From contig JBBBDQ010001456.1 in the NCBI GenBank assembly GCA_037127315.1, positions 2,385,501 through 2,449,500 on the forward strand: a stretch of 64,000 nt of DNA, read 5' to 3'. The position numbers and the translations under genes are program-made. This stretch comes from Ascarosepion bandense (taxonomy: Eukaryota; Mollusca; Cephalopoda; Sepiida; Sepiidae). Of the stretch, positions 36,696 to 48,600 are shown one piece after another. Position 1 is the first letter of the stretch; each line of letters starts with the position of its first letter. The notes beneath the pieces were generated by a model. The model did no database searches and was not told the origin of the DNA. It saw only the letters and a program-made list of their open reading frames with translations.

Positions 36696-39600
36696 GAAAA
36701 TCCTTTATCTGAAATTCTTGGAACAGGAAATGGTTTGGTTTTCAGATTAAAATTTTTTATTTTTATTTTAGAATACAGGCTATTTAATTTGTATATAGCA
36801 TGTATAAAATGGGGCAGCTTGGGAATAGAACCCAAGCATAAGCATGGTATCCCTTTACATTTCATAACACTGCTTAGACATATTCCCTGAATTTTATGTA
36901 TATACAGATACAAGTAATCATGTAATGCTCACATTGATTTTTAAGTGATGAAATTAAGATTTCACGTAAAATAATGGTTTGTACTTTCTGTACATAAGCA
37001 AAAAACATGATCATTATTTACAAAGAATATGTATAAATGCAACACCAAACAGTACTTATGCATCAGGTGTGAGAAACTTGAAGGAGGGGTATTGATAACA
37101 TCATTGTGAGTGTAAGAAGGAAAATTTGATAAAATATCAGTCTCTACCAGTGATGCTGTGTTTTGATTAAAATGTTACAATATATACAGGTACAGTATTT
37201 ATCTAAAGTCAAAACATGGATTCTGATAAGAGTTAAATGTCATGAAAACTGGAAAAAGTGAGCTGTCAGCATTTTATTTGCAATGCTGCAACATAATAAT
37301 TATGCTTTGGCTACCTATAACATGATTTTATTTTATCATAGATAATATAACAAAAAATCTATCTTATATATAATTTTTCAGCTTCATGCATTGCTTGCTG
37401 GGCTGAAAGCTATCAGCACTTGGAATAGTGCAGAAGGTGTAAAGATTTGTCGTGAAGCATGTGGAGGACATGGGTTCTCAATGAGCAGCGGCTTACCTCA
37501 ACTTGAGTGCCTTACTTGTGCTTCTTGTACATATGAAGGTGATAACACTGTTATGCTACTACAGACAGGCAGGTATGTAATTTTTTATTTGATTATGTAC
37601 TCTGTGGATTTTACAAGTATTAAACAAATTAGCAACTCTGATCATGTGGGGGTGTCTGTAAACATCTCTTTCTACTCTCCCTCCATCCAGAAACCTCCTA
37701 CCAACAGAAAATATTTCTGCTAGCAACATGCAGATTGGGACTCGTTCTGTGATTTCCTTTCTCCCTCCATATGTGGCTAGCTATGCCTGATTTTTCTATC
37801 TCCCCTGTGGGATGAAGTTGAAATAATAGATAGAGAACGCCACTGGAAACTATGTAAACATATGCTTGACTTCAAAAATCTCCTAAGCTGACCAAGCATA
37901 GAGATGAATACACTATGGAAATCAGTAATACAGCATGCCAGAGAAAATCATTAGTGTCAAAAATTGCAATATGAGCTCTGTTAAAAAATACTAGAGAAAA
38001 CCATGAACATCGAAAATACTAGAGAAAATCATTAACATTAAAAATTGCAATATAAACTCTGGTAAAAAAAAAGGGTTATTGGACATGAGGTTTATAAGTC
38101 CCAAAAATTCAATTGTTTAAGGACACATGGCCCAGTGAATATAGATGTTGGTTAGTTCCAGTGACTTGACCCAAAGAGTTCAATACTAGACTACAGCAGT
38201 GGTGAACAAGTAAATTAGATGATCAATGGGAGATAACTCATGATTACCAAAAGAGACTTTATGCAAGGAATGATATACTCCAGTGATTGGGTTAAGTTCA
38301 AAATGTTGAATTATCAATGACTGTCATCTGCCAAGAGTTATCTCTCTTAATTTTTGTTATCTCCTCTTGTTTATTTATTTATTTATTTTTTTTGGAACAG
38401 TCTCTGATGTAAATAAAGTGTTCGCCTCATGCATGTGTTAAGCAAAACATGTCTATGTGGTTTTATTAAATTAGTCTGAAGTATCAAGTCTATTCAAAAC
38501 AAGGTATGTTTCGATCTGATTGATTCTTGACTTTATATTTATCCTTTTGTTCAAAGGTTATGGGCTCAGACAATATCTCGAAGATAATAAGCCACATGGG
38601 ACCTTTTTTTTTTTAAATTTTTTTTCAGCCATCTTGAATTCTCGGTTGTGGTAGAAGTTTTGTATTGCTTTATAACGTGTAATGATGATAGAAACAAAGC
38701 TTAGTAACCTCTTGCCACTGAATGGTACAAATTATGCCACTTGGAAAGTATGATGCCAAATGGCATTAATTAAAGATGGCTTGTGGAGCATTGTGAACGA
38801 AACAGAAATTGTTCCTGGAAGAAGGACAGATGCGACAACGCATGCAAAATATTTATCGAGGAGGGATCGTACCTTAGTGATGATTGTGCTCTCAGTGGAT
38901 CTGTCACTGTATCTAATTGGAGACCCTGACGATCCTGCAGTTATGTGGAAGAAATTGGCTGATCAATTTCAAAAGAAAACGTAGACTAACAAATTAGTGT
39001 TGAGGAGAAAATTATATTCCCTTAAATTAAAGGAGGGTGACTCTGTTTACGAACACATCAAAACGATGATGGAAATATTTGAGTTAGCAGTCATTGGCGA
39101 TTCAATTGATGAGGCGGATAGAGTTGTACATCTCCTAGCTACTCTCCCAGATTCTTATAAAATGTTGGTGACAGCACTCAAAGCAAGTCAGGATGTTCCC
39201 AAATGGGTGTTAGTGACTGAATGATTACTGTACGAAGAAACTAAGGTTAAAGAAATGAAAATTAATGGTGCCAAATTGAAAGCATGGACACATTAAGCGT
39301 GACTGTCGATTGCTTGGTGAAGATACTAAAGTGAGTGTTAAGTGGAACCATCCAAAAAAGAAAGCCTTCTTCATTAAGAAAATGCAGGATGACTCAAGCA
39401 ATTCTAACAATTTTGTTGTTGGACTTTTTGCACATCATGCATTGTTATCTAATGATAAAAAGAGCAACTGGATTGTGGACTCTGGAGCAACATGTCACAT
39501 GTGTTATGATGTGAAGAAATTCATTAATTTCAGAAAATTGGATGTAGCAGAGGAAATAACCCTTTTTGACGGATTCTCAGTTGAGGCATTAGGAATAGGA

Positions 39601-42600
39601 ACAATAGAACTGAAAGTGAGTGTACCAGAGGAAAAGCACCAAAGATGCAGGTTGTATGAGACTCTATATGTTCCCAAATTATCTTCTAACTTTTTAAGTG
39701 TGTCTAGAGCTACTAAATCTGGAAAGACATGCATATTTACTGAATCGAGTTGTCAACTTTTGGATGACAGGCAGAAAGTGGTGGCTACAAGTTCAAAAGT
39801 TGGGAACATATACTATTTAAACTGCAGTGAAGTACATGAAGCAGCCCATGCAGCAACTACCTGCTTAGGTAGTAACACGAAAGAGATTTGGCATAGATGT
39901 TTTGGCCACCTTGGAGCAAAGATTTTACAGAAACTGGTAAGGGACCAACTAGTAACTGGCCTTGACTATGATGTAACCAAGGATATCAACGTTTGTGAGC
40001 CATGCTTGGATGGAAAACATCATCGTACTTTGTTTCCAAAATCTGGTGGAAGGTAAGCTACCCAACTTCTCGGAATTGTACATAGCAATGTTTGTGGAAG
40101 GATAGAGGCAAAATTGCTTACGGAGCTGAATATTTTGTCACATTTATTGATGATAAATCAAGATTTGTGTGGATATACATGCTCAAGCACAAGAGAGATG
40201 TGTTAAAAAAGTTCATGGAATGGAAAACCATGGTGGAGAAATCCACTGGACATAGTGTTAAGACTCTATGCATTGATAATGGTGGGGAGTACACTTCAAG
40301 AGAATTTGAAGATTATTTAAAGAATTAGGGTATATGACATGAATATACTGTTCCTAAAACTCCAGAGCAAAATGGAGTAGCTGAAAGAATGAACCGAACA
40401 TTGGTGGAAAGAGTGCGAGCAATATTGTCGAATTCGAAGCTGCCTAAGAAATTGTGGGCAGAGGCTTTATCTACTGCTTCATATGTTTGAAACCGGAGCC
40501 CAACAAATGCAGTACAATGTATGACGCCATATGAAGTATGGAAGGGCTACAAACCTAACGTGAACCATTTACGCATTTTTGGATGTGATGCTTTTGTCCA
40601 CATACCAATGGATGAAAGATTTTAAATGGATTTCAAAGCAAAGAAAAGTATATTCCTCAGATATGGTATTGGTGTTAAGGAGTATAGACTCTATGATACA
40701 ATAAAATCAAGAGTATTCTATAGCAGAGATGCCATCTTTAACAAATCAGATTCAATAGCTGAATAGGGGAGGAAAGAAGTTGTAAACCGATCTCCAGTAG
40801 AAATTGAATATCAAGACAGCTGTGATAATGATGATAACTCACAGGAGGTGACAGGACCCCGAAGATCACCAAGGATTAAGAAAGCTCCAGATCAGTATAG
40901 TGAATGGGCCTACATGGCTCATAATTTAAATGACCCATTGACAATGAAAGAAGCACTTTCCAGTCCTGAGAAAAATGAATGGATGAAAGCAATGGAAAGT
41001 GAAATTTCTTCCTTACATACTAATAAAGTATGGGATCTTATGGAATTGCCTAGTCGACAAAAAGCTATTGGTAGCAAGTGGGTGTTTAAATGAAAGTATA
41101 ATGCTGACGGAGCACCATAAAGCTTGACTGGTGGCTCAAGGTTTTCTTCAGAAGCACGGAATTGATTATGACGAGACCTTCTGCTTAGTTGTCAGATTTG
41201 AATCGGTGCAAACTGTTATTGCATTAGCAGCACAGCTTGATCTGAGGCTACATCAATTAGACATAACCACTGCTTTCTTAAATGGTGAGCTGAAGGAAGA
41301 AATTTACAAAAGCAACCAGAAGGATAGTCGAAAAGGGAAGAAGATCAACCATATGGGCCGTCATCATCATCAGTGAGTGGATGAGGTGAGAAGACTAGCC
41401 ACATTCGACCCCATTGGGACTGAGAGGAGTGTGTGTCTCTTTGTTGAGAGAAAGACAATCATCGGTCAACAAGAACTATGGTAAAAAAAAAAACCCCAAA
41501 AAACGGAAAACTCCCGAACCCGGCTCATCAAAGTCAAAAAACCAATTCTGGAAATCGGGGACAGAAACGACGACATCAAGCATACCTTCCATCAATACAC
41601 ACACAAAAAAAATAATAGAGGCTGATAATTTTTTTAATTTTTTTAATTCTTAATTTTCTTGTTGATCGGGTCTGTTTGAAAAGAAGGACTGTAACAACTG
41701 AACAGCGAGCTTTTGAGTCAATCAGCATGTTGGAAATGGTAGAGCTTGGTTCTCTGTCGGTCATATTACCTGTACTTGGTGTAGTCATTTGTGCCCTTCT
41801 TGTGTTCGCCTTTGGTTTCAGAACCCCAGCTACACCTCCAAGTTTCCACTCAGGACGGGTTGATACCAAGAAAACCACACACAAAAAGACAATAAAAAGC
41901 AAAAGACCAAAAAACATGTTACCCCTCCGACAGTGAGCACAAAAAAGGAGCAACAGGTTAAAGAGAAGAAAGTAAAAGTGACTGAAGATGAGGGTTGGAC
42001 CACTCAACGTTCACGTAAAGAGAAGAATCCAAAAGGCAAAAAAGAAGAAATAATAGTTGCAAGTTCAAATGAAAAACTTGCCCAACTATTAATGCTGCTC
42101 CTTTGAAAGAAAAGCAGTCAGCTGCCCCTTTTGCAGAGAAACAAGTAAAGAAAGAGAAGTCCCCTTCTGTAGAAAAATCTTCCAAAAAGGAGAAATTCGC
42201 ACTCCTGCTGATAAACCAGCTAAGGAGAAATCTCCACCAAATAAACCCTCCAAGAAAGAGAATGAGGCTCCTTCAACAGAAAAGACAAAGTTCTTAGAGC
42301 AAATAGAGCCACAAACTAACTTTTGGATTGCATGCTTCTGCTTGCAAAATTACTCACAAAAGGAAGCAGAGAACATTGATGATTTTCTGGCAAGATGTAG
42401 GCTTCAGGCACAAAAATGCAAGTTCAGAGACGAGCGTGAGATGGAAGAACGAGTAATCGACCAGATCATTGCCGGAACAAAATTCCTTGAATTACAAAAG
42501 CAGCTACTTAGCAAAAATGAGACAATGTCCATGTCAGAAGTACTCAACATGTGTAGGAGTTACGAGGTTTCAATGAATTACATGAGGCAAATGGGTGAGC

Positions 42601-45600
42601 TACAAGGGAAAGGTGACAGCCAAATAAGTGCAATAAAGCATGGATCTGAGGACACAGACAACTGTGGCAAATGTGGACTTAGCCATCAAAATGGAAATTG
42701 CCCTGCTTGAGGCAGTACTTGCTCAGCATGTGGACGGAAGAACCACTGGGCTAGAATGTGCCACAACAGAAAAGTCAAGGAAAAAACTGGCAGACAGCCA
42801 CAGACAAACAGGTCTACCAAACACAGAAGATTCACACCGGTACAGCACGCGTATAAAAACCGTCAGAACTCCATTAATGTTCAGGACCAGGTAGTGGACG
42901 ACTTTGAGAAGATGTCTTTCTATCCAGTGAAAGCCCACGATAAAAAATACCCTCAGACAGAGGCATTCGCCACATTGGACATAGTGTTACCAAACAGAAA
43001 AACGGCTGTAAAGTCTAGCAAGATCTCATTCATTCCTAGGCTTTCAGACCTCACAGCAAATCTCAGAGAATTCCTGAAAAAGGATACGGACTATGTTTGG
43101 AGCAATACTCACCAGAAGTCGCTGCAAGAAATAAAGGACTTGATATGCAGAGAAATGCTGCTATACTATTATGACCCTTCCAAAAAGTCCATAATACAAG
43201 TCGACTCGTCATCCAGAGGCCTGGGAGCAGCACTAATCCAAGAAGGCAAACCCATAGCTTTCGCGTCAAAATCCCTGACTGAAACAGAGCAGCGCTACGC
43301 CAATATCGAGTGGGAGCTCTTAGCTGTTGTATTCGGCTGTGAACAATTTCGGACTTATGTTTACGGACATTCGTTTGAAATTGAAAGTGACCACAAGCCC
43401 TTGGAAATGATTTGCCTTAAGAACCTCACTGCAGCACCCCCCCCCCCCCCCCGACTTCAACGAATGCTGTTAAGACTCCAAGAGTATGACATGATCATCA
43501 AATATCGACCGGGCAAAGAGATGATACTGGCAGATGGACTATCCAGACTTCCCAACAAAAAAAGTAAAGAAGTCATTGACTTAGACATCAAAGTAGACTT
43601 TGTGCAATTCTCAACTGAGAAACTTAGATCTGTCAAGCAACTAATGCCGACACAATATTGTGTGAATTAAGGGTATGGATTCTTCAAGGCTGGCCAGAAT
43701 CTCGCAGAGAACTACATAAAGACCTTCATCCTTACTGGTCTTATAGAGATGAGCTCTCTAGTGAGAATGGCATATTGCTCAAAGGTGACAGGATACTGAT
43801 CCCTAAATCAATGCAACCTGAAACCTTGGAAAAAATACATTATGGCCACCAAGGAAGTGACAAATGCAAGCTCAGGGCAAAAACCTGTATTTTCTGGAGT
43901 GGTATAAATAGCGACATTGACAAGATGTTACAGCAATGCGCCATATGCCAAGAACTCCAGAAGTCCCAAACTGCAGAGTTCCTCATGCCACGTGAGATCC
44001 CAGTACGACCATGGCAAATTGTGGCTACTGATATTTTCAACCTGAATGGGAATAAGTACTTCCTCATTGTGGATTACTACTTGAAATACTCCTTCATCTG
44101 CAAACTGAGGGAATTCTCCAGCAAGGAAGTCATTCACCTTACCAAGCAAATCTTTGCTGAACAAGGAGTTCCGGAAAGGCTTATCAGTGACAATGGACCA
44201 CATTTTAGCTCTCAGCAGTTTAAAGAATTTGCCAAGGCATGCGATTTTGAGCACATCACATCTTCTTTTAAATACCCTCAATCGAACGGCATGGCAGAAC
44301 GGTGCATACAGACCATCAAGAGAGCCATGAAGAAGGCTATACTGAGCAACCGAGACATGGACATGAGCCTTTTGTGTCTCCGATCGACTCCAATGGATCA
44401 TGTAATCCCATCTCCGGGAGAATTACTTTTCAACTGGAAGCTGGTCAGCAATCTCCCCACAAAATGCACCAACAATAATGCCTGGAAAGAGGAAGTTCAG
44501 GATTGTCTACTCAATAGACAGTTATTGCAGAAAAAGCAACATGATCAGCATGCAAAGGATCTTGCCAGATTTAGCACAGGACAACTGGTGTGAGTACAAG
44601 ATCATGATGCAAAGAACTGGACTCCAGCTGTGGTCAGGCAAGTCTGCACTGAACCACAATCCTACATCATTGAAACACCAACAGGACAGGTTCTTCGCAG
44701 GAACTGCAGGCATCTCAGGGAAAATGTTAGCAACAAGGCACTGATGCCTCTCCATGGTACACCCCCACATCACTCTGAGCCTCCACCCACCAAGATTCCA
44801 AACACACTTCCTGCAGAAACACCCAACACACAGACCAACATTTGCACCCCACCTGAAATAACACACAGACCTGTACATAAAACGCAGCCTAGTGGTAACA
44901 CACCAACAGAAACAATCACTAGACCTGGTCGTGTCGTAAAACCTCCCCAAAAATACACCTTATAGAAAAAGGCTCTGAATGAACTCCTTTTCATTTCAGT
45001 GAACAATCCTCTTAATGAAAGGGGGATGTCATGGCATGAGTTGCCTTCCCTTGGGATAGGGGTTACTTCCCTTAATAAAGAGGTTGCTTCTGTATTCATT
45101 ACGGAGGTCTCCCTTGTAAGCTTAACTCGTTTCCTCATTGTCTCTGCTCTCTAATAATATTTATACTAACGAATACCATAACAGTCTGTAAACATATCTT
45201 GCATTACTTAAATGGTACACAAGGGTATGGTTTATTATATGACAAGGAGAAAGCAACCAATCTCCTGGGGTACTCAGATGCAGACTGGGCTGGTGATTTA
45301 GATACAGATCAACCTCCAGGTACTTGTTCAAATTAAGTGGAACAGCTGTCAGCTGGAGAAGTAAGAAGCAAACCTGTGTTGCATTATCAACAGCTGAAGC
45401 AGAATACATGGTATTGGCAAGTGTGGCACAGGAGGCAGTATTGATGCAGCGTCTTCAAGGTGATGTAATAGGAGCTTCAGTTGAACTGACACTGATATAC
45501 GAGGACAATCAATCAACAATATGTATGGCAAAAAATTCACAATATCATGGAAGAGCCAAACATATTAACATTAAGTTTCACTACATTCAAGAGCGGGTGA

Positions 45601-48600
45601 AAATGGGGACTATTAAACTAGAGTACTGTCAGAGCAAAGATATGATAGCTGATGTGCTGACAAAAGGACTTGTGAACACACAATTTGTGAAGCTCAGAGA
45701 ACTGTTAGGTGTTAGAGAACTAATACAGTAGTCTGACAGCAATTAAGGAGGAGTGTTGAATTATCAATGGCTGTCAGTCTGACAAGAGTTATTTGCTCTT
45801 AGTTTTTGTTATCTCCTCTTGTCGTTTTTTTTTTTTTTTTGAACTGCCCCTAATGTAAATAAAGCATTTGCCTCATGTATGTGCTAAGCAAAACATGTCT
45901 ATGAGGTTTTATTAAATTTGTCTTCCAGTCTGAAGTATCAAGTCTATTCAAAACAACGTGTATGTCGATCTGATTGATTCTTGACTTGATATTTATCCTT
46001 TTGTTCACAAAATTCCTAGCACCTGAAAAAGGCTGGAGTATACAATGGCCGAAATGTTGTACAATAGTTTGAATAATGTTAATAGTGTAAAGAAAGTAAA
46101 AGGTGTATTTATTATATCCATAGTATAAAATCTATAATATTTACAATGTGAATTGTTTTTTTAACTGTTTTATAAATGTGAGATTATGTTTGTTATTGAA
46201 TTTCTTTTTTTTTTAAATGAATTATGAGAAAACATTTGTTTACTGAGATATCTTTTTGAGCACTTTGATTATATAAATTTGATACACAATTGATTTGAAA
46301 GTAGTGTTTTCTTTTTTGATAGGTATTTTTTCTATTGTAACATCCTTCATTAACTTGGTTTGAAGATGGAAACAAATTTTGTTCCTTTCAGAAAGAAAGA
46401 TGATCTGCTGTTAATCATGATATCTTGTTGAAGTGGCCCTGTTGTTTACTTATAGCTAAAAGTACATGTAAAAATGTATAAGATAAATTTATAGGTGGCT
46501 GGAAATTGGTGATATATTTTAATATAATGCTCTGTAAAAGATTTAGTATGGTAGAAGTTATGTGTGATTGTCATTTTTCTGTGAATAGGCAATATTTTGA
46601 AGCAAATTGTTTTTCAGAGGAAACTTCAAGAAAATTTTCAGCCATTTAATGTTTATGATTCCAAAATTCAGTTTTATTTCATTTGCAGGATAATCAAATT
46701 TCATTTGAAGACAAAATGATCAATATGAATTAATCTTTAGCAATTTCAATATTATCTTTTTTTCTAGTAATGTGTTGATAGATGAAGGTGGTGCTGAAAG
46801 TTCTCAGCCTAACCAAGAACCCCTTTCAAAAAGAAATCTGATGTCTGTCTAGACTTATTTTGAGAACTTTTCAGTACTCCCTCATATATACAAAATGTGT
46901 TGGGTAAATTGTCACCATTTTATATTTTTAATTTTGTGCATGTGTTTGTTGTTTTATTTAGTCGACTGCACAGTATAGTAGGATCAGTTCAGCACTGTCT
47001 GTAAGAAAAAAAAGAAAAAATAACACAATTCACTGCACCAGAAATTTGGAAACAGCATGCTGTATTGCATGGCATTCGTGCTGAAATCTTCAATACAACC
47101 ATTTTAGTGTTTGAGTGCCAGTACTGAGGATTGAGAAAGAGTTGGATGTGTCTATTGGTGATTCTGAAGGTGTTTGGAGTGACCATTAATGATAATGATG
47201 TTATGCCTCCATGCATCTTCCCACAGGGTCACAGACTCAACATGGAGGCCTACATCAAGTGCCTTGAGAAAATAGTGCTGCCCTGGGTCAAGAGGGTGTC
47301 TGCTGGAAGATCTGTGTCTGGCAACAGGACTCTGCACCATGCCACACAAGTAGCAGAACCCAGTCATGGCTGTCAGGCAATTTCTCTGACAATATCAACC
47401 CTTATACCTGGCCACTTAACTCCCCAGTCTGCAACCGCCTTGATTATTAAGTGTGGGAAGCAGTCGAGTAAGAGACCAACAAAACTCCTAGTAATACCAA
47501 ATATGAATTGAAGGTTAGGATTGTGGCAGCATTCACCAACTTAAACAAGGGGATTGATGAGAAGCAGGAGATTCTGAAAGCTGTGATTGAATCTAACAGT
47601 GATTTTATTGAATGAATTTCCTCTTTAGTATTTGAAGATATTTTTGTGTAAATTTGGTAAATGTATCTATGAAAATGAAAAGTCATTGTTATTTTAATTT
47701 TTGTGTAATTTAGATGATAATTTATCCATCGCACTGTGTATTTTGATTCTTTGTGACTTTGTTGGGTGATTTAAGTTTATGTACATGTTCTTATTTTGTT
47801 TCAAAAGGAAACTTTTCATCATTTCTTTCAGCAAATGTGTTTGTAGAAAGTGTCTTGAGATAACCTCAAATTTAAAACATCTTATCAAAAATTTAAATAA
47901 TTAAAATGTTTACTAATTTAATAAATATAAAAGCATTTCACTTATTGATATAATATGTAGTCTTTCTAACACTTACATATAATCATATTTCTTTTACTAG
48001 CTGATGAGTGAATGCAAGATTTTGTGAGAATAAATGATATGGTTATATAATATTTAAACAATATCCTAATAGATTATATGTTTTGTAAGTTTCGTATTTT
48101 GTAATAGACTGCTATTCTTTTTATCAAAGAATTTTTTTCTAAACATTTACTTATATTCATTACAACAAATTAAATTGATTGAAATACTTTTGATTACTTT
48201 ATAATGCAACTTTTTTTCCCAGATACTTGTTGAAATGTGCCCAAAAATTATCCAGTGGTACTAAATTACATGGTACTGTTGGCTATTTAGGAGAAGACTT
48301 CAGCATGGGTCATGCTCAAGTTGGTGAAAATCTACATTTACCAGCTTTATTAAATCTATACCAACATAGTGCTCAAGTGTAAGTAAAACCTTGTTCAGTT
48401 TATACATGATTTAACTTTGCCATTTTCAAATTTATGCTCTACTTCTAATAAAAATATCAACACTTCAGAAGTAGATCCTCAATTTAGAAAGATTATACAT
48501 ATCAAGAACTTGTAAATTTGTAAAATTTGGGAATTGAAACAAGTTCTTGATAGAGGAGTTGATCTGTGATAAAAGTTGTGAAGTTGTTAGTTTAACTCAA

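Larger units (their letters stand above)
41358..45183 (+). mobile_element. Nested chimeric unit: host-like retrocopy joined to a truncated Gypsy element
   Basis: It is inserted in the Copia RT. The first ~940 bp (to about 42300) look like an intronless, mRNA-like stretch with a membrane-protein coding relic. The rest is a Gypsy element with gag, RNase H, integrase and one 157-bp LTR at its 3' end. No 5' LTR was found upstream. Protease and most of RT are missing. No target duplication was recognised: Copia resumes with [13 protein letters not shown] directly after the LTR. Whether the two parts inserted together or in sequence is not settled by the sequence. Confidence 0.6.
38304..46007 (+). 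mobile_element. Ty1/Copia retrotransposon, interrupted by a nested insertion
   Basis: LTRs of ~250 bp (38304-38553 and 45754-46007) both start TGTTGAATTATCAATG and end TTGTTCA. A perfect 5-bp duplication, CAAAA, flanks the whole unit (38299-38303 and 46008-46012). Between them lie gag, protease, integrase, RT start and RNase H in Copia order. The unit 41358-45183 interrupts it inside RT, and about 180 codons of RT around the YVDD box are missing. Many stops show that Copia is the older host of the pair. Confidence 0.93.

Noticed and set aside
41576..42185. Antisense ORFs over the host-like relic
   Set aside because: They mirror the Lys-rich + strand coding relic; the + strand has the membrane segment and motif order.
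43840..44401. Antisense ORFs over the Gypsy integrase
   Set aside because: Shadow frames of a well-supported + strand integrase.
44522..45138. Two antisense ORFs with Cys/Trp/Val-rich sequence
   Set aside because: They lie opposite the Pro/Thr-rich integrase tail and LTR; no family likeness.
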